DNA of 64,000 bases from Lentibacillus sp. Marseille-P4043 (GTDB taxonomy: Bacteria > Bacillota > Bacilli > Bacillales > Amphibacillaceae), in contig NZ_LT984884.1 in assembly GCF_900258515.1 (NCBI RefSeq), forward strand, positions 3,221,367 through 3,285,366. Direction: 5' to 3'. Every line of letters starts with the position of its first letter. Position 1 is the stretch's first letter. Made by a program: the position numbers and the translations under genes. Shown here in pieces: positions 25,398-32,879 of this stretch. Below the pieces are notes generated by a model. The model was not told the origin of the DNA and ran no database searches. It saw only the letters and a list, made by a program, of their open reading frames with translations.

Positions 25398-26381
25398 TTA
25401 ATCTCTAACGCGAATCGCAATTTTTCCAAACTGCTTTCCTTGCTCTAAGTAATCCATCGCTTCGTTTGCCTGATCAAGCGTAAAGGACTTGTCCACTACT
25501 GGATGAATGTTATGATCCTCGATGAACTTCAGCATATCACGAAGTTCTTCTCTACATCCCATCGTTGAACCAATTAATTGATACTGCCCATAGAAGAAGT
25601 CACGCAGATTCAGTTCAACTGTATCTTCCGTTGAAGACCCAAAAATAACGATTCTGCCACCCTTTTTCAGCACTTCCAAAGATCGATTAAATGTTGCACG
25701 GCCTACACTATCAATTACAAGATCTATTGTTTCGTCTTTTAATTCTTCCGGCCAATCGCTTGCCGTATCAAGCGCAATATCAGCGCCTATTTTTTTGGCA
25801 TGGTCTCGTTTTTGTTCACTGCGGGAAGTAACAATTACACGCGCACCCTTCTGTTTTGCAAACGCAATCAGATAGGTTGCTACACCACTTCCTGCTCCTG
25901 GTATGAATACAGTTTCCCCAACTTTTAATTCGCCTTTCGTAAACAGAGCCCTGTAACCAGTTAATGCTGAGAGGGCTAGTACTCCGGCTTCATCCCATGA
26001 TAAATGGGATGGCTTATGCTCTACCTGTTCAGCCGATAAAACAATTCTTTCAGCAAACGTTCCATCGTCTGGCATACCCAAAATGTCGAATTCCTTTGGT
26101 GGCGCAACACTGTTTTCGTACCACCGTAGTCCAGGATTAATGATCACCTCATCACCTACAGAAAATTGTTCAACACCAGCACCAACAGATTCAATTACTC
26201 CCGCTCCATCAGACCCAATGACAAGTGCTTGTGCATCATTCCCCCTGCGATTTGGAATAAACAGATCCCGATGATTAAGACCGGCCGCATGAATTGCAAC
26301 AACTACTTCTCCATCCCCTGCTACTGGATCGTTCATATCTTTTATTAAGAGATTTCCGTGATCATGAACAAATGCTTTCAT
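25398..26381 (-). CDS. Zinc-binding-dehydrogenase-like MDR oxidoreductase (YogA/quinone reductase type)
   Basis: This 327-residue medium-chain reductase has an N-terminal GroES-like domain (AAGLNHRDLFIPNRRG, VIGSDGAGVIESVG) and a Rossmann domain with VFIPGAGSGVATYLIAFAKQKG and an NADPH-type loop VTSRSEQKRDHA. The Asn-His-Arg in place of the zinc ligands and the lack of a structural-zinc Cys cluster point to a zinc-free NADPH-dependent reductase. I chose the ATG at 26381 behind GAAAGGAT; the ATG at 26390 overlaps that site. It lies 13 bases after the ArsA-like gene and is probably in its operon. Substrate unknown. Confidence 0.85.
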   Translation of the reverse strand: MKAFVHDHGNLLIKDMNDPVAGDGEVVVAIHAAGLNHRDLFIPNRRGNDAQALVIGSDGAGVIESVGAGVEQFSVGDEVIINPGLRWYENSVAPPKEFDILGMPDDGTFAERIVLSAEQVEHKPSHLSWDEAGVLALSALTGYRALFTKGELKVGETVFIPGAGSGVATYLIAFAKQKGARVIVTSRSEQKRDHAKKIGADIALDTASDWPEELKDETIDLVIDSVGRATFNRSLEVLKKGGRIVIFGSSTEDTVELNLRDFFYGQYQLIGSTMGCREELRDMLKFIEDHNIHPVVDKSFTLDQANEAMDYLEQGKQFGKIAIRVRD

Positions 26382-26394
26382 TACAATCATCCTT

Positions 26395-27318
26395 TCAAAA
26401 ATGAGTACTAAATTTTTCTAAATCCTGTTTGCTGGTTATATCTGTTGAGAATAGTGGCACACGGATTAATTGCTGTTTCGCAAATGTTTCTTCAATCATT
26501 TGGAGATGTTGCTTTTCGTATTCTTTTCGTTTTTGTAAAAATTCCCCATCCGCGTTTTCTGGTAAAACTTTATTCACAATTAATGTTTTCACATGCAGAT
26601 GATAGTTATCAAGTAATTTGATCGCCTTCTCCGTCTCTAAAATAGGAAGTCGCTCCGGATTTAAGACAAATATAAAACTTGTAACCGCTGGATTTAATAG
26701 CATTTCTCTCGCCTTGGAAAATCGCTTCTGACGTTTTTTGAGAACATCATAGATTGGATCCTCAATTGGTTCCCCATCATTTAGAAGCTGTGAGTAATTT
26801 TCATTCGTTTTCTTACGTTTTTCCAACATTCCTTCAATCCATACTCCCATTAGTTCGGGTAATGATAATAATCGGATCGTGTGCCCTGTCGGCGCCGTAT
26901 CAAAAATAATCGTATCATAATTCTCGCTCTCTTCCAGAATAATCGAGATTAGTTTATCAAATAAAGCAGCTTCATCAGCACCTGGAGACGCCTTTGCAGT
27001 ATCTAATTGACGATGAACCTCTTCCATCATACCGGAATGAACAACACCTTTAATATTTTCCTTTACCCCTTTGATATAGTTGTTTGTTTCTACTTCCGGG
27101 TCAATTTCCAGTGCGGAAAGTTGCTGTGAAATTCGGCTTATTTTCCCGCCAATTTTTTGATTAAATATATCACCAAGGTTATGTGCTGGATCTGTCGAGA
27201 CAAGTAGCGTTTTTTGTGCTTCATTTGCTGATTTCCAAGCTACTGCTGCGGCTGTGGTAGATTTCCCGACACCACCTTTCCCCCCAATGAAAACTATTTT
27301 TTTCGTTAATTCCTGCAT
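26395..27318 (-). CDS. ArsA/GET3-type ATPase
   Basis: The 307-residue protein is a SIMIBI-class ATPase of the ArsA/GET3 family. It has a deviant P-loop GGKGGVGKSTT at residues 12-22, STDPAHNLGDIF (switch I region), and DTAPTGHTIRLL (switch II). It is a single-domain form, like Get3, and is not the duplicated ArsA pump. The start ATG lies after AAAGGGG; the longer frame adds unrelated residues. No arsB or arsenite operon is near. It follows a CC-terminal small protein by 47 bases and precedes an MDR oxidoreductase. Possible roles are metalloid handling, membrane-protein targeting or a redox-sensing ATPase; sequence does not decide. Confidence 0.9.
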   Translation of the reverse strand: MQELTKKIVFIGGKGGVGKSTTAAAVAWKSANEAQKTLLVSTDPAHNLGDIFNQKIGGKISRISQQLSALEIDPEVETNNYIKGVKENIKGVVHSGMMEEVHRQLDTAKASPGADEAALFDKLISIILEESENYDTIIFDTAPTGHTIRLLSLPELMGVWIEGMLEKRKKTNENYSQLLNDGEPIEDPIYDVLKKRQKRFSKAREMLLNPAVTSFIFVLNPERLPILETEKAIKLLDNYHLHVKTLIVNKVLPENADGEFLQKRKEYEKQHLQMIEETFAKQQLIRVPLFSTDITSKQDLEKFSTHF

Positions 27319-27365
27319 GGTAAAAGCCCCTTTGTTTGAATGATTGATAGCTGCTTTCTGCCTTT

Positions 27366-27623
27366 CTAGCAACAACGGATTCCAGACATTGGTGATTTGT
27401 CCATGCCCATTCGCAAATGCCAGTCGTGAAATTTTTCGATCATATACGGATACAATTCAAGTGTATAATAATAAACCGGATTTGGAATTCCAATCATCTC
27501 GGAATATAGTAATAATAAAAATAAGTCATCCTCATTCCTTAACTCCCTGGCAATTTCCTGGCGATGTGGCATGCTTAGTACTTCTTCGTAAAAATCTACT
27601 AGTTTTTTTAATTTATCGAACAT
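27366..27623 (-). CDS. Cory-CC-star family small protein (C-terminal Cys-Cys)
   Basis: The 85-residue protein (MFDKLKKLVDFYEEVLSMPHRQ..., then IPNPVYYYTLELYPY) is mainly helical and ends in GIRCC, two cysteines directly before the stop. Length, the terminal CC and the partner gene fit the cory-CC-star family, known to occur beside ArsA-type ATPases, with no described function. The terminal dithiol could bind a metal(loid) or be a redox handle presented to the ATPase. Its ATG has GAGGTG five bases upstream, inside the end of the small ORF at 27628-27789, so the two may be coupled. Confidence 0.82.
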   Translation of the reverse strand: MFDKLKKLVDFYEEVLSMPHRQEIARELRNEDDLFLLLLYSEMIGIPNPVYYYTLELYPYMIEKFHDWHLRMGMDKSPMSGIRCC

Positions 27624-27627
27624 GGTT

Positions 27628-27789
27628 TCACCTCATTTTTTTGGAAAGGTTGTTTTCACATTGTTTGTTGATTTCTGTCCCGCAGCCCGTACATATTTCG
27701 TTTTCCGGGCCGACTGGCAAGCAAATATTCTTCTCTTTAGGGAATGGAAGGTTTTCCTTCAGTTCAAATAAGCAGAAAAGGGACCACAT
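27628..27789 (-). CDS. Possible 53-residue cysteine-rich small protein
   Basis: A leftward frame begins at the ATG at 27789, eight bases after GGGGGATC, and stops at 27628, four bases before the cory-CC-star start whose ribosome site it contains. The product starts MWSLFCLFELKENLPFPK and has a CxxC motif in ENEICTGCGTEINKQCEN, suggesting a small metal or redox site. Against it: the 3' half (27648-27720) is homologous to the MITE-like repeat at 45786 and 46782, which is non-coding there. Either the repeat supplied part of a real small gene or the frame is accidental. The neat spacing favours translation but does not prove it. Confidence 0.45.
   Translation of the reverse strand: MWSLFCLFELKENLPFPKEKNICLPVGPENEICTGCGTEINKQCENNLSKKMR
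27648..27720 (+). repeat. Diverged relative of the ~130-bp MITE-like repeat
   Basis: The plus strand contains TGTTTTCACATTGTTTGT, identical to the corresponding part of the copy at 46782-46908 (minus strand). It is followed by a GTCCCGCAGCCCG...TTTCG...CCGGG segment that parallels the copies at 45786 and 46782. Only about half the element can be aligned by eye. Confidence 0.5.
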
Positions 27790-27830
27790 TTAAAATGATC
27801 CCCCAAATCCTCGATTATTGAAACAAATCT

Positions 27831-29579
27831 TTACTTTGCATTTATATTATCATTCGGTATATCATTATCTGATTTCCCTAACAAGACGGATCCTGCAGTA
27901 AGCACAATCCATACTGCGAAGACAAAGATAATCGCACCAAACACAAATAACAACATATTTGAACTAGTACCAATCCATGACCATTCAAAGATTACTTGTT
28001 TAAACATGGCCCATAACGTCATAAACATTACGAAAATCATTGGAATTAACACAATCGCGTAATTTCGGCCTAATCGTTTGAGCCAAATGGCAATCAGTAA
28101 TAGACTAATTCCGGCAAGCAGCTGATTGGACGTTCCAAACAATGGCCATAGGAGATAACCACCTGAACCAAAGCCTTTTGGTCCTTCAGGTATTAATACC
28201 AATGCAGCACTGGAGACGACAGCAACAGTTGTAGCTACATGCGTTTTTGATAATACTGGCATTTTATATTCAATACCTAACTCTGCAATAATATAACGCA
28301 TAAGCCGTACAGAAGTATCCAACGATGTAGCGGCAAAGCTAACAACAATTACAGAAACAATTGTTGCTGCCACATCAGCTGGGATCATTAAGCCCGTTGC
28401 TAATTTACTCGCACCTTCAACAAATACATTTAATCCTGCTCCATTAGCTGCTGTAAAACTACTATAGGTTGCTAAAAATTCATCCGTATTGGCAAAGAAT
28501 GTAACAACGGCAATAATGGCGATTAACGCTAATGCTCCTTCACCAACTGCACCTAAATAACCAACCATCCGTGCATCCGTTTCTTTGTTTAATTGCTTTG
28601 ACGATGTACCGGATGATACAAGTCCATGGAATCCAGAAATAGCTCCACATGCAATCGTAATAAACAATAATGGGAACCAAGAAACATCGGTATCCACGTT
28701 GGTTGCTGGTGCCGTTATATCTGGATTCATGAAAATTAATCCTAAATAAAGAATGGCTAGACCAACAATTAGCTGATGTGAATTAATAAAGTCACGTGGC
28801 TGTAGCAATTTCCAAACTGGCATTGTCGAAGCAATATATACATATACCATTAAAATAATAATCCAAATAAAAAATGCTGATGAAACGGCACCCAAACCAA
28901 ATAGCCCTGCGCCATTTTCTCCACCCATGTATTGAACTAAATCAATCTGCAGAAAATCTACCTTACTAGCTATTACCGCAGTGAGGTACATAATAGCTAA
29001 AGCGATTAAAGATGGTACAAGCATTTTTTGTTTTCGTTTGTATACATTATAGCCAATCCAGATTGCTAGCGGAATTTGAATAAATACCGGTAAAACACTA
29101 GCCGGAAATGAAACAAACAAATTCGCAATAACCCAGGCAAACACAGCGTTTACCATTAAAACGAGGATAAGAATTATAAATAAAAACAAGATTTTCGCTC
29201 GCTGTCCAATCAATTTGTTTGCAAGTGTACCGATTGATTGACCTTTGTTACGGACTGATAACACAAGCGTCCCAAAATCATGAACACCTGCAGCAAACAC
29301 CGTTCCCAAAATAACCCATAAAAACGCTGGGACCCAACCCCAATAAACTGCTATAGCTGGTCCAACAATTGGTGCTGCACCTGCAACAGATGTAAAATGG
29401 TGCCCCCAAAGCACAAATTTATTGGTAGGAACAAAATCAACACCATCTTCATAGGTGTGTGCCGGTGTTTCATAATTCGGGTCCAAACGAAAAATTTTCT
29501 CAGCAACAAATTTGGAATAATACCGATAGCCTAATGCAAACACAATAATACCAATAATCGCAACCAAAATACCGCTCAT
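27831..29579 (-). CDS. cstA: CstA-type carbon starvation protein / peptide or pyruvate permease
   Basis: The 582-residue polytopic protein belongs to the CstA family (PF02554). Typical segments are YYSKFVAEKIFRLDPNYETPAHTY (in part), GHHFTSVAGAAPIVGPAIAVYWG, GVHDFGTLVLSVR and SGFHGLVSSGTSSKQL. CstA/YjiY proteins take up peptides or pyruvate during carbon limitation. The start at 29579 lies behind GGGAGG; the upstream in-frame ATG at 29597 precedes this site. The upstream region carries the 20-bp tandem array. The gene ends 41 bases before the small cysteine-rich ORF, with no clear terminator between them. Confidence 0.92.
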   Translation of the reverse strand: MSGILVAIIGIIVFALGYRYYSKFVAEKIFRLDPNYETPAHTYEDGVDFVPTNKFVLWGHHFTSVAGAAPIVGPAIAVYWGWVPAFLWVILGTVFAAGVHDFGTLVLSVRNKGQSIGTLANKLIGQRAKILFLFIILILVLMVNAVFAWVIANLFVSFPASVLPVFIQIPLAIWIGYNVYKRKQKMLVPSLIALAIMYLTAVIASKVDFLQIDLVQYMGGENGAGLFGLGAVSSAFFIWIIILMVYVYIASTMPVWKLLQPRDFINSHQLIVGLAILYLGLIFMNPDITAPATNVDTDVSWFPLLFITIACGAISGFHGLVSSGTSSKQLNKETDARMVGYLGAVGEGALALIAIIAVVTFFANTDEFLATYSSFTAANGAGLNVFVEGASKLATGLMIPADVAATIVSVIVVSFAATSLDTSVRLMRYIIAELGIEYKMPVLSKTHVATTVAVVSSAALVLIPEGPKGFGSGGYLLWPLFGTSNQLLAGISLLLIAIWLKRLGRNYAIVLIPMIFVMFMTLWAMFKQVIFEWSWIGTSSNMLLFVFGAIIFVFAVWIVLTAGSVLLGKSDNDIPNDNINAK

Positions 29580-29763
29580 TAATTCAACCTCCCTCATTTT
29601 ATTTAGATAAGTCCTGTGTCCTACTAAAAAATATGTGAAAACTCTTTATATTAGTACAAATATAACTGATAATTTTGAATATGTAAATATTTCAGTGAGG
29701 ATTGTTTAATTATTATTGGAAGAGGTTCACTGGATCGGAATGATAGTTTGTTATCGCACGATT

Positions 29764-30083
29764 TTTCTGCTCTCGGGCCGATGTTCTCGCTCTCGGGCTG
29801 ATGTTCTCGCTCTCGGGCTGATGTTTCTGCTCTCGGGTTGATGTTTCTGCTTTCGGGCTGATGTTCTCGCTCTCGGGCCGATGTTTCTGTTCTCGGGTTG
29901 ATGTTTCTGCTCTCGGGTTGATGTTTCTGTTCTCGGGCTGATGTTCTCGCTCTCGGGCTGATGTTTCTGTTCTCGGGCTGATATTCCTGCTTTCGGGCTG
30001 ATGTTTCTGTTCACGGGTCGATGTTTCTGCTTTCGGGCTGATGTTTCTGCTTTCGGGTTGATGTTTCTGCTTTTGCGCCAATA
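29764..30083. repeat. 20-bp tandem repeat array 1 (about 16 units)
   Basis: The unit TCTCGGGCTGATGTTTCTGC recurs with small variants (GTTCTCGC, TTTCGGG, GGTTG). Because 20 is not a multiple of three and the unit lacks leftward stops, all three leftward frames stay open and read as a 20-residue repeat; I treat those ORFs as spurious. It lies between the cstA promoter region and the terminator of the gene at 30153. Two more arrays of the same unit occur at 40511 and 63784. Confidence 0.9.
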
Positions 30084-30105
30084 TTCCCCCAGCGTCCGCA
30101 CTACA

Positions 30106-30138
30106 AAAAGTGCCTACGGACAAATCGTAGGCACTTTT
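30106..30138 (-). terminator. Terminator of the unassigned permease gene
   Basis: AAAAGTGCCTACG and CGTAGGCACTTTT form a perfect 13-bp stem with a seven-base loop, 15 bases after the stop of the leftward gene at 30153. Confidence 0.85.
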
Positions 30139-30152
30139 CGCGTCAGGATTAT

Positions 30153-31574
30153 TTACAAGATAAACACAGCAAGCAATGTGGAGATAACGAGTCCGAGCAT
30201 GACTGGAACAAAGTTTTTTCGAACCAAATCCATAACGGAAACACCGCAAAAACCAGCAATTGCAATTAAAGAGGACCAAGCTACAATTGTTCCTCCACCA
30301 GTCCAGATGGAACCCATTTGCCCGATTGCTGCAAGCGTGCTAGAATCAATCGCACTACTATCCAATGATGCTGCAAGTGCACCTGTCAAAGGTAATCCGG
30401 AAAAACCGGAGCCATCTAATCCGGTAATAATACCAATAATTAATACACTAAGCGCAGCAAGCAGGGCACTTTGTGGTAGAAATTCCTGTGTTGATTGAAC
30501 AAGATCAAACAAAAATGCTGGCGGATTTTCGTCTATCCCTAAAATACTACCGGAAAAGTCAGAACTTCCTAAAAAGAAGAAACCTGCAATTGGGATAACT
30601 GGCCCCATTGCTTTAAAGGCGAAAACAAATCCATCCGTGATATGGTTGCTAATATAATCAAGTGCATGTTGTTTGCCAAATGCTACGGTTGATAAAAGCA
30701 GGAGAATTACAGCAACTCCTCCGACAAATGCTGCCCCATCTCCACCCTCAAAACCCGTCATTCTTCCTGACATCAATTTTGCGGACATCATATATACGAC
30801 TACAGCCAGCAAAGCAATTGGAACAATGATCGAAAATAGTTTACTCCAAATTGTGAGATGAGCGGATTTTGCTTCGTTTTTTGATTCTGATACAGTTTCC
30901 AATGCTTCTAAATCTTGTTGTATTAATTCACTATCTTTAGAACGAATTGATTTTCGATACAACAAATAAGCGGCAGCAATTGCGATTCCACCAGTAATAA
31001 GTGAAAGCAATAATGCCTGGTCAGCAACAACCCCAACTTCAATCCCCGCAGACTTGGCTGATAAGCTGGGAGCGACCTGCACAATGTAGTCAGAAGAAAG
31101 TGCCATCCCTTGCCCAGCAATTGCTACCGCTACCGCCGCTGTAATAGCTGGTAATCCTGCACGCACTGCCGCAGGAACAAGAAGCGCACAAATTAATGGA
31201 ACAGCTGGTGTTGGCCAGAAAAATAAGGAAATAACATACGTTACAGCGATAAGGACAAAAAATGAAACATGTCCATTAACCATCATCTTCTGAATCGGTT
31301 GTATCATCCTCCGATCTGCTCCAAGATCACGTAACGAATGCAATAGCGCCAACATAAATGTGATGATTAGAAAAATACTAAAGAGCTCTTTTGCAGCAAC
31401 CAAGTTCGCATTAAAAATGGAAGTGAAACCGTCAATAAGACTACCATTGTACACCCAAGCAATGACAAACGTTCCAAGTAATGTAGGAAGTACAACGCCA
31501 CGTTTAAAAATCATTGTCAAAATAATAATCAGTGTAAATAATCCATATAACCAATGCGATATCGTAAGTTCCAC
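30153..31574 (-). CDS. Polytopic permease, probable ion-transporter-superfamily member, substrate unknown
   Basis: The 473-residue protein has about twelve hydrophobic segments in two halves, with a charged central loop (SKDSELIQQDLEALETVSES). The re-entrant-like stretches FFWPTPAVPLICALLVPAA and GLDGSGFSGLPLTGALAASL resemble the hairpins of the IT/DctM/GntP-like superfamily, so it may carry an organic anion. I do not recognise a specific family. Translation starts at the GTG at 31574, five to eight bases after AAGGAAGG, which lies in the arm of a perfect 14-bp inverted repeat. It is transcribed alone. Confidence 0.75.
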   Translation of the reverse strand: MELTISHWLYGLFTLIIILTMIFKRGVVLPTLLGTFVIAWVYNGSLIDGFTSIFNANLVAAKELFSIFLIITFMLALLHSLRDLGADRRMIQPIQKMMVNGHVSFFVLIAVTYVISLFFWPTPAVPLICALLVPAAVRAGLPAITAAVAVAIAGQGMALSSDYIVQVAPSLSAKSAGIEVGVVADQALLLSLITGGIAIAAAYLLYRKSIRSKDSELIQQDLEALETVSESKNEAKSAHLTIWSKLFSIIVPIALLAVVVYMMSAKLMSGRMTGFEGGDGAAFVGGVAVILLLLSTVAFGKQHALDYISNHITDGFVFAFKAMGPVIPIAGFFFLGSSDFSGSILGIDENPPAFLFDLVQSTQEFLPQSALLAALSVLIIGIITGLDGSGFSGLPLTGALAASLDSSAIDSSTLAAIGQMGSIWTGGGTIVAWSSLIAIAGFCGVSVMDLVRKNFVPVMLGLVISTLLAVFIL

Positions 31575-31652
31575 ATGAACCTTCCTTTCTCCTTACGTGT
31601 GCTATAGCCTATGCAAATCGGTAATAGGGAGTGAGAAAAAAGGAAGGTTCAT
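31575..31652 (-). promoter_or_regulatory. Leader hairpin that would bury the ribosome site of the permease gene
   Basis: ATGAACCTTCCTTT (minus strand, at 31652 going down) is repeated perfectly inverted as AAAGGAAGGTTCAT (31588-31575), which contains the Shine-Dalgarno and touches the GTG start. The arms are 50 bases apart. In RNA the pairing would block ribosome access, suggesting translational control. The loop matches no riboswitch I know. Confidence 0.6.
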
Positions 31653-31717
31653 AAAAAACAATTTGCTTTTGACACTGGTATAAAATAGTGAATTAAATTA
31701 AAAACGAACAAACGAGC

Positions 31718-31864
31718 TTACGCCTGTTTGTCCGTTTCAGAATCCACCTTTTCAGCACAGCGATTACATAATAAATTACCATCTATTTGTTCACCATCAA
31801 AAAAGCCATTTTCACAATAAACAGCTTTTCCGCATGATTGACATTCACCAATTAATTCCCGCAA
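31718..31864 (-). CDS. Small zinc-ribbon protein
   Basis: The 48-residue product starts at a TTG seven bases after GGGGTG, which I prefer to the longer frame from 31966 whose first 34 codons look non-coding. It has four or five cysteines in a zinc-ribbon pattern, CQSCGKAVYC and LLCNRCAEK, then an acidic tail. Such proteins in Bacillaceae include small anti-sigma or adaptor proteins, but the spacing does not match CsfB/Gin closely and I do not name it. It is a single gene. Confidence 0.65.
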   Translation of the reverse strand: MRELIGECQSCGKAVYCENGFFDGEQIDGNLLCNRCAEKVDSETDKQA

Positions 31865-32014
31865 GATTATCACCCCTATTTTCAGTATACTCAAAAAATA
31901 TGCACTTCGCAAAAATAGAGGTATGCATAAATTATTCATTTTTTCCGAAAACAAAAGCCGTACCAACTAAAGACAGTGGTACGACCTAACATATCGTGAG
32001 CGGAAAGCTAATGT

Positions 32015-32590
32015 TTATGCAGTTGCACTTAATAGTGTTCTTGGCTGTTTATGAAACAAGAAAAACACAGCGATTGTACAGATAATGAACGACGGAACAA
32101 TGTATGAGATATTATATAGCAATGAATAAATCCAGACATTCATGCCGTCAACTGCTGATTCAAAAAATACGACTCCCGCAGCAAAATGGGCAATAAAACG
32201 CAACATGGAACCAAGAAGGACACCAGTTAAAATATATGTTATAGATGTCGCTGTATTACCTTCCTTAACTGCACGCTGAATTGGCTTCGCAAAAATACCA
32301 GCAAAACCGATTACGGTAAAAGCAACCGCATAATCAAGCAGACCTTGCCAAAAGTACAATATATACCCTGTTCCTAATGCTACCTGTAAAACACCCCATA
32401 GAAATCCAGATAATAATCCACCTTTTAGCCCCCAACGAAAGGCGACAATGAATACCGGTATCATCGCCAATGAAATCGATCCGCCTTGAGCCCAGATTTT
32501 AAAAGATAAAAATGGAGCAAGATCTAACGCTAATGCTAACGCTGTAAAAATCGCAACCTCAATTAAAAACAATGTACGTTTTTCCTTCAA
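32015..32590 (-). CDS. thiT: Energy-coupled thiamine transporter ThiT
   Basis: The 191-residue, six-helix membrane protein is the thiamine-binding S component of an ECF transporter (YuaJ/ThiT). Family marks are LDLAPFLSFKIWAQGGSISLAMIPVF, here split into LSFKIWAQGGSISL and IPVFIVAFRWGLKGGL, and HFAAGVVFFESAVDGMNVW. It docks on the shared ECF module, encoded elsewhere. The start is the TTG at 32590, nine bases after GGGGAGG. It is controlled by the TPP riboswitch and terminator immediately upstream, so it is repressed when thiamine pyrophosphate is abundant. Confidence 0.93.
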   Translation of the reverse strand: MKEKRTLFLIEVAIFTALALALDLAPFLSFKIWAQGGSISLAMIPVFIVAFRWGLKGGLLSGFLWGVLQVALGTGYILYFWQGLLDYAVAFTVIGFAGIFAKPIQRAVKEGNTATSITYILTGVLLGSMLRFIAHFAAGVVFFESAVDGMNVWIYSLLYNISYIVPSFIICTIAVFFLFHKQPRTLLSATA

Positions 32591-32647
32591 TCAAATGACC
32601 TCCCCTTCTAGTAGACTTAGGAATCTACCAGCGAAAATTTTGAACAC

Positions 32648-32705
32648 AAAAAAAGCAATGTCAAAGGGGAAGCTTCCTGATGGGGAATCCGCTCACATTG
32701 CTTTT
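32648..32705 (-). terminator. Riboswitch-controlled terminator ahead of thiT
   Basis: On the minus strand AAGCAATGT pairs with ACATTGCTT, followed by seven T. It lies between the TPP aptamer and the thiT start, as expected of the expression platform of a transcriptional OFF switch. Confidence 0.8.
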
Positions 32706-32723
32706 ATACCATCAAAAAAGCTA

Positions 32724-32810
32724 CCATCCCTACGCTAGTATTAACTAACAGGTTCAAAGGGTAAGAACAGCACAGTGTTCACTCTCAGCCAAATGGGCTC
32801 CCCCTGTAGA
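32724..32810 (-). promoter_or_regulatory. TPP (THI-box) riboswitch aptamer
   Basis: The minus strand contains the conserved THI elements: GGGGAGCCCATTTGGCTGAGA near the 5' end (in two parts GGGGAGCCC and GGCTGAGAGTG) and ACCCTTTGAACCTG...TAATACTAGCGTAGGGA at the 3' end. With the downstream terminator and thiT this is a standard thiamine pyrophosphate switch. Confidence 0.95.
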
Positions 32811-32879
32811 CTTTTATTTTTATGCTTTTTTCGTTACCTGTATTATAACGTATTCACCAACTAGTAGCAACGCTGAAAT

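Noticed and set aside
26395..27318. Arsenite-pump ATPase ArsA of an ars operon
   Set aside because: The protein has one P-loop domain, is not the duplicated form, and no arsR, arsB or arsD is near; it is kept as an ArsA/GET3-type ATPase.
31718..31966. 82-codon version of the zinc-ribbon ORF, or sigma-G inhibitor Gin
   Set aside because: The first 34 codons lack coding character and a ribosome site. The cysteine spacing does not fit Gin well enough to name it.
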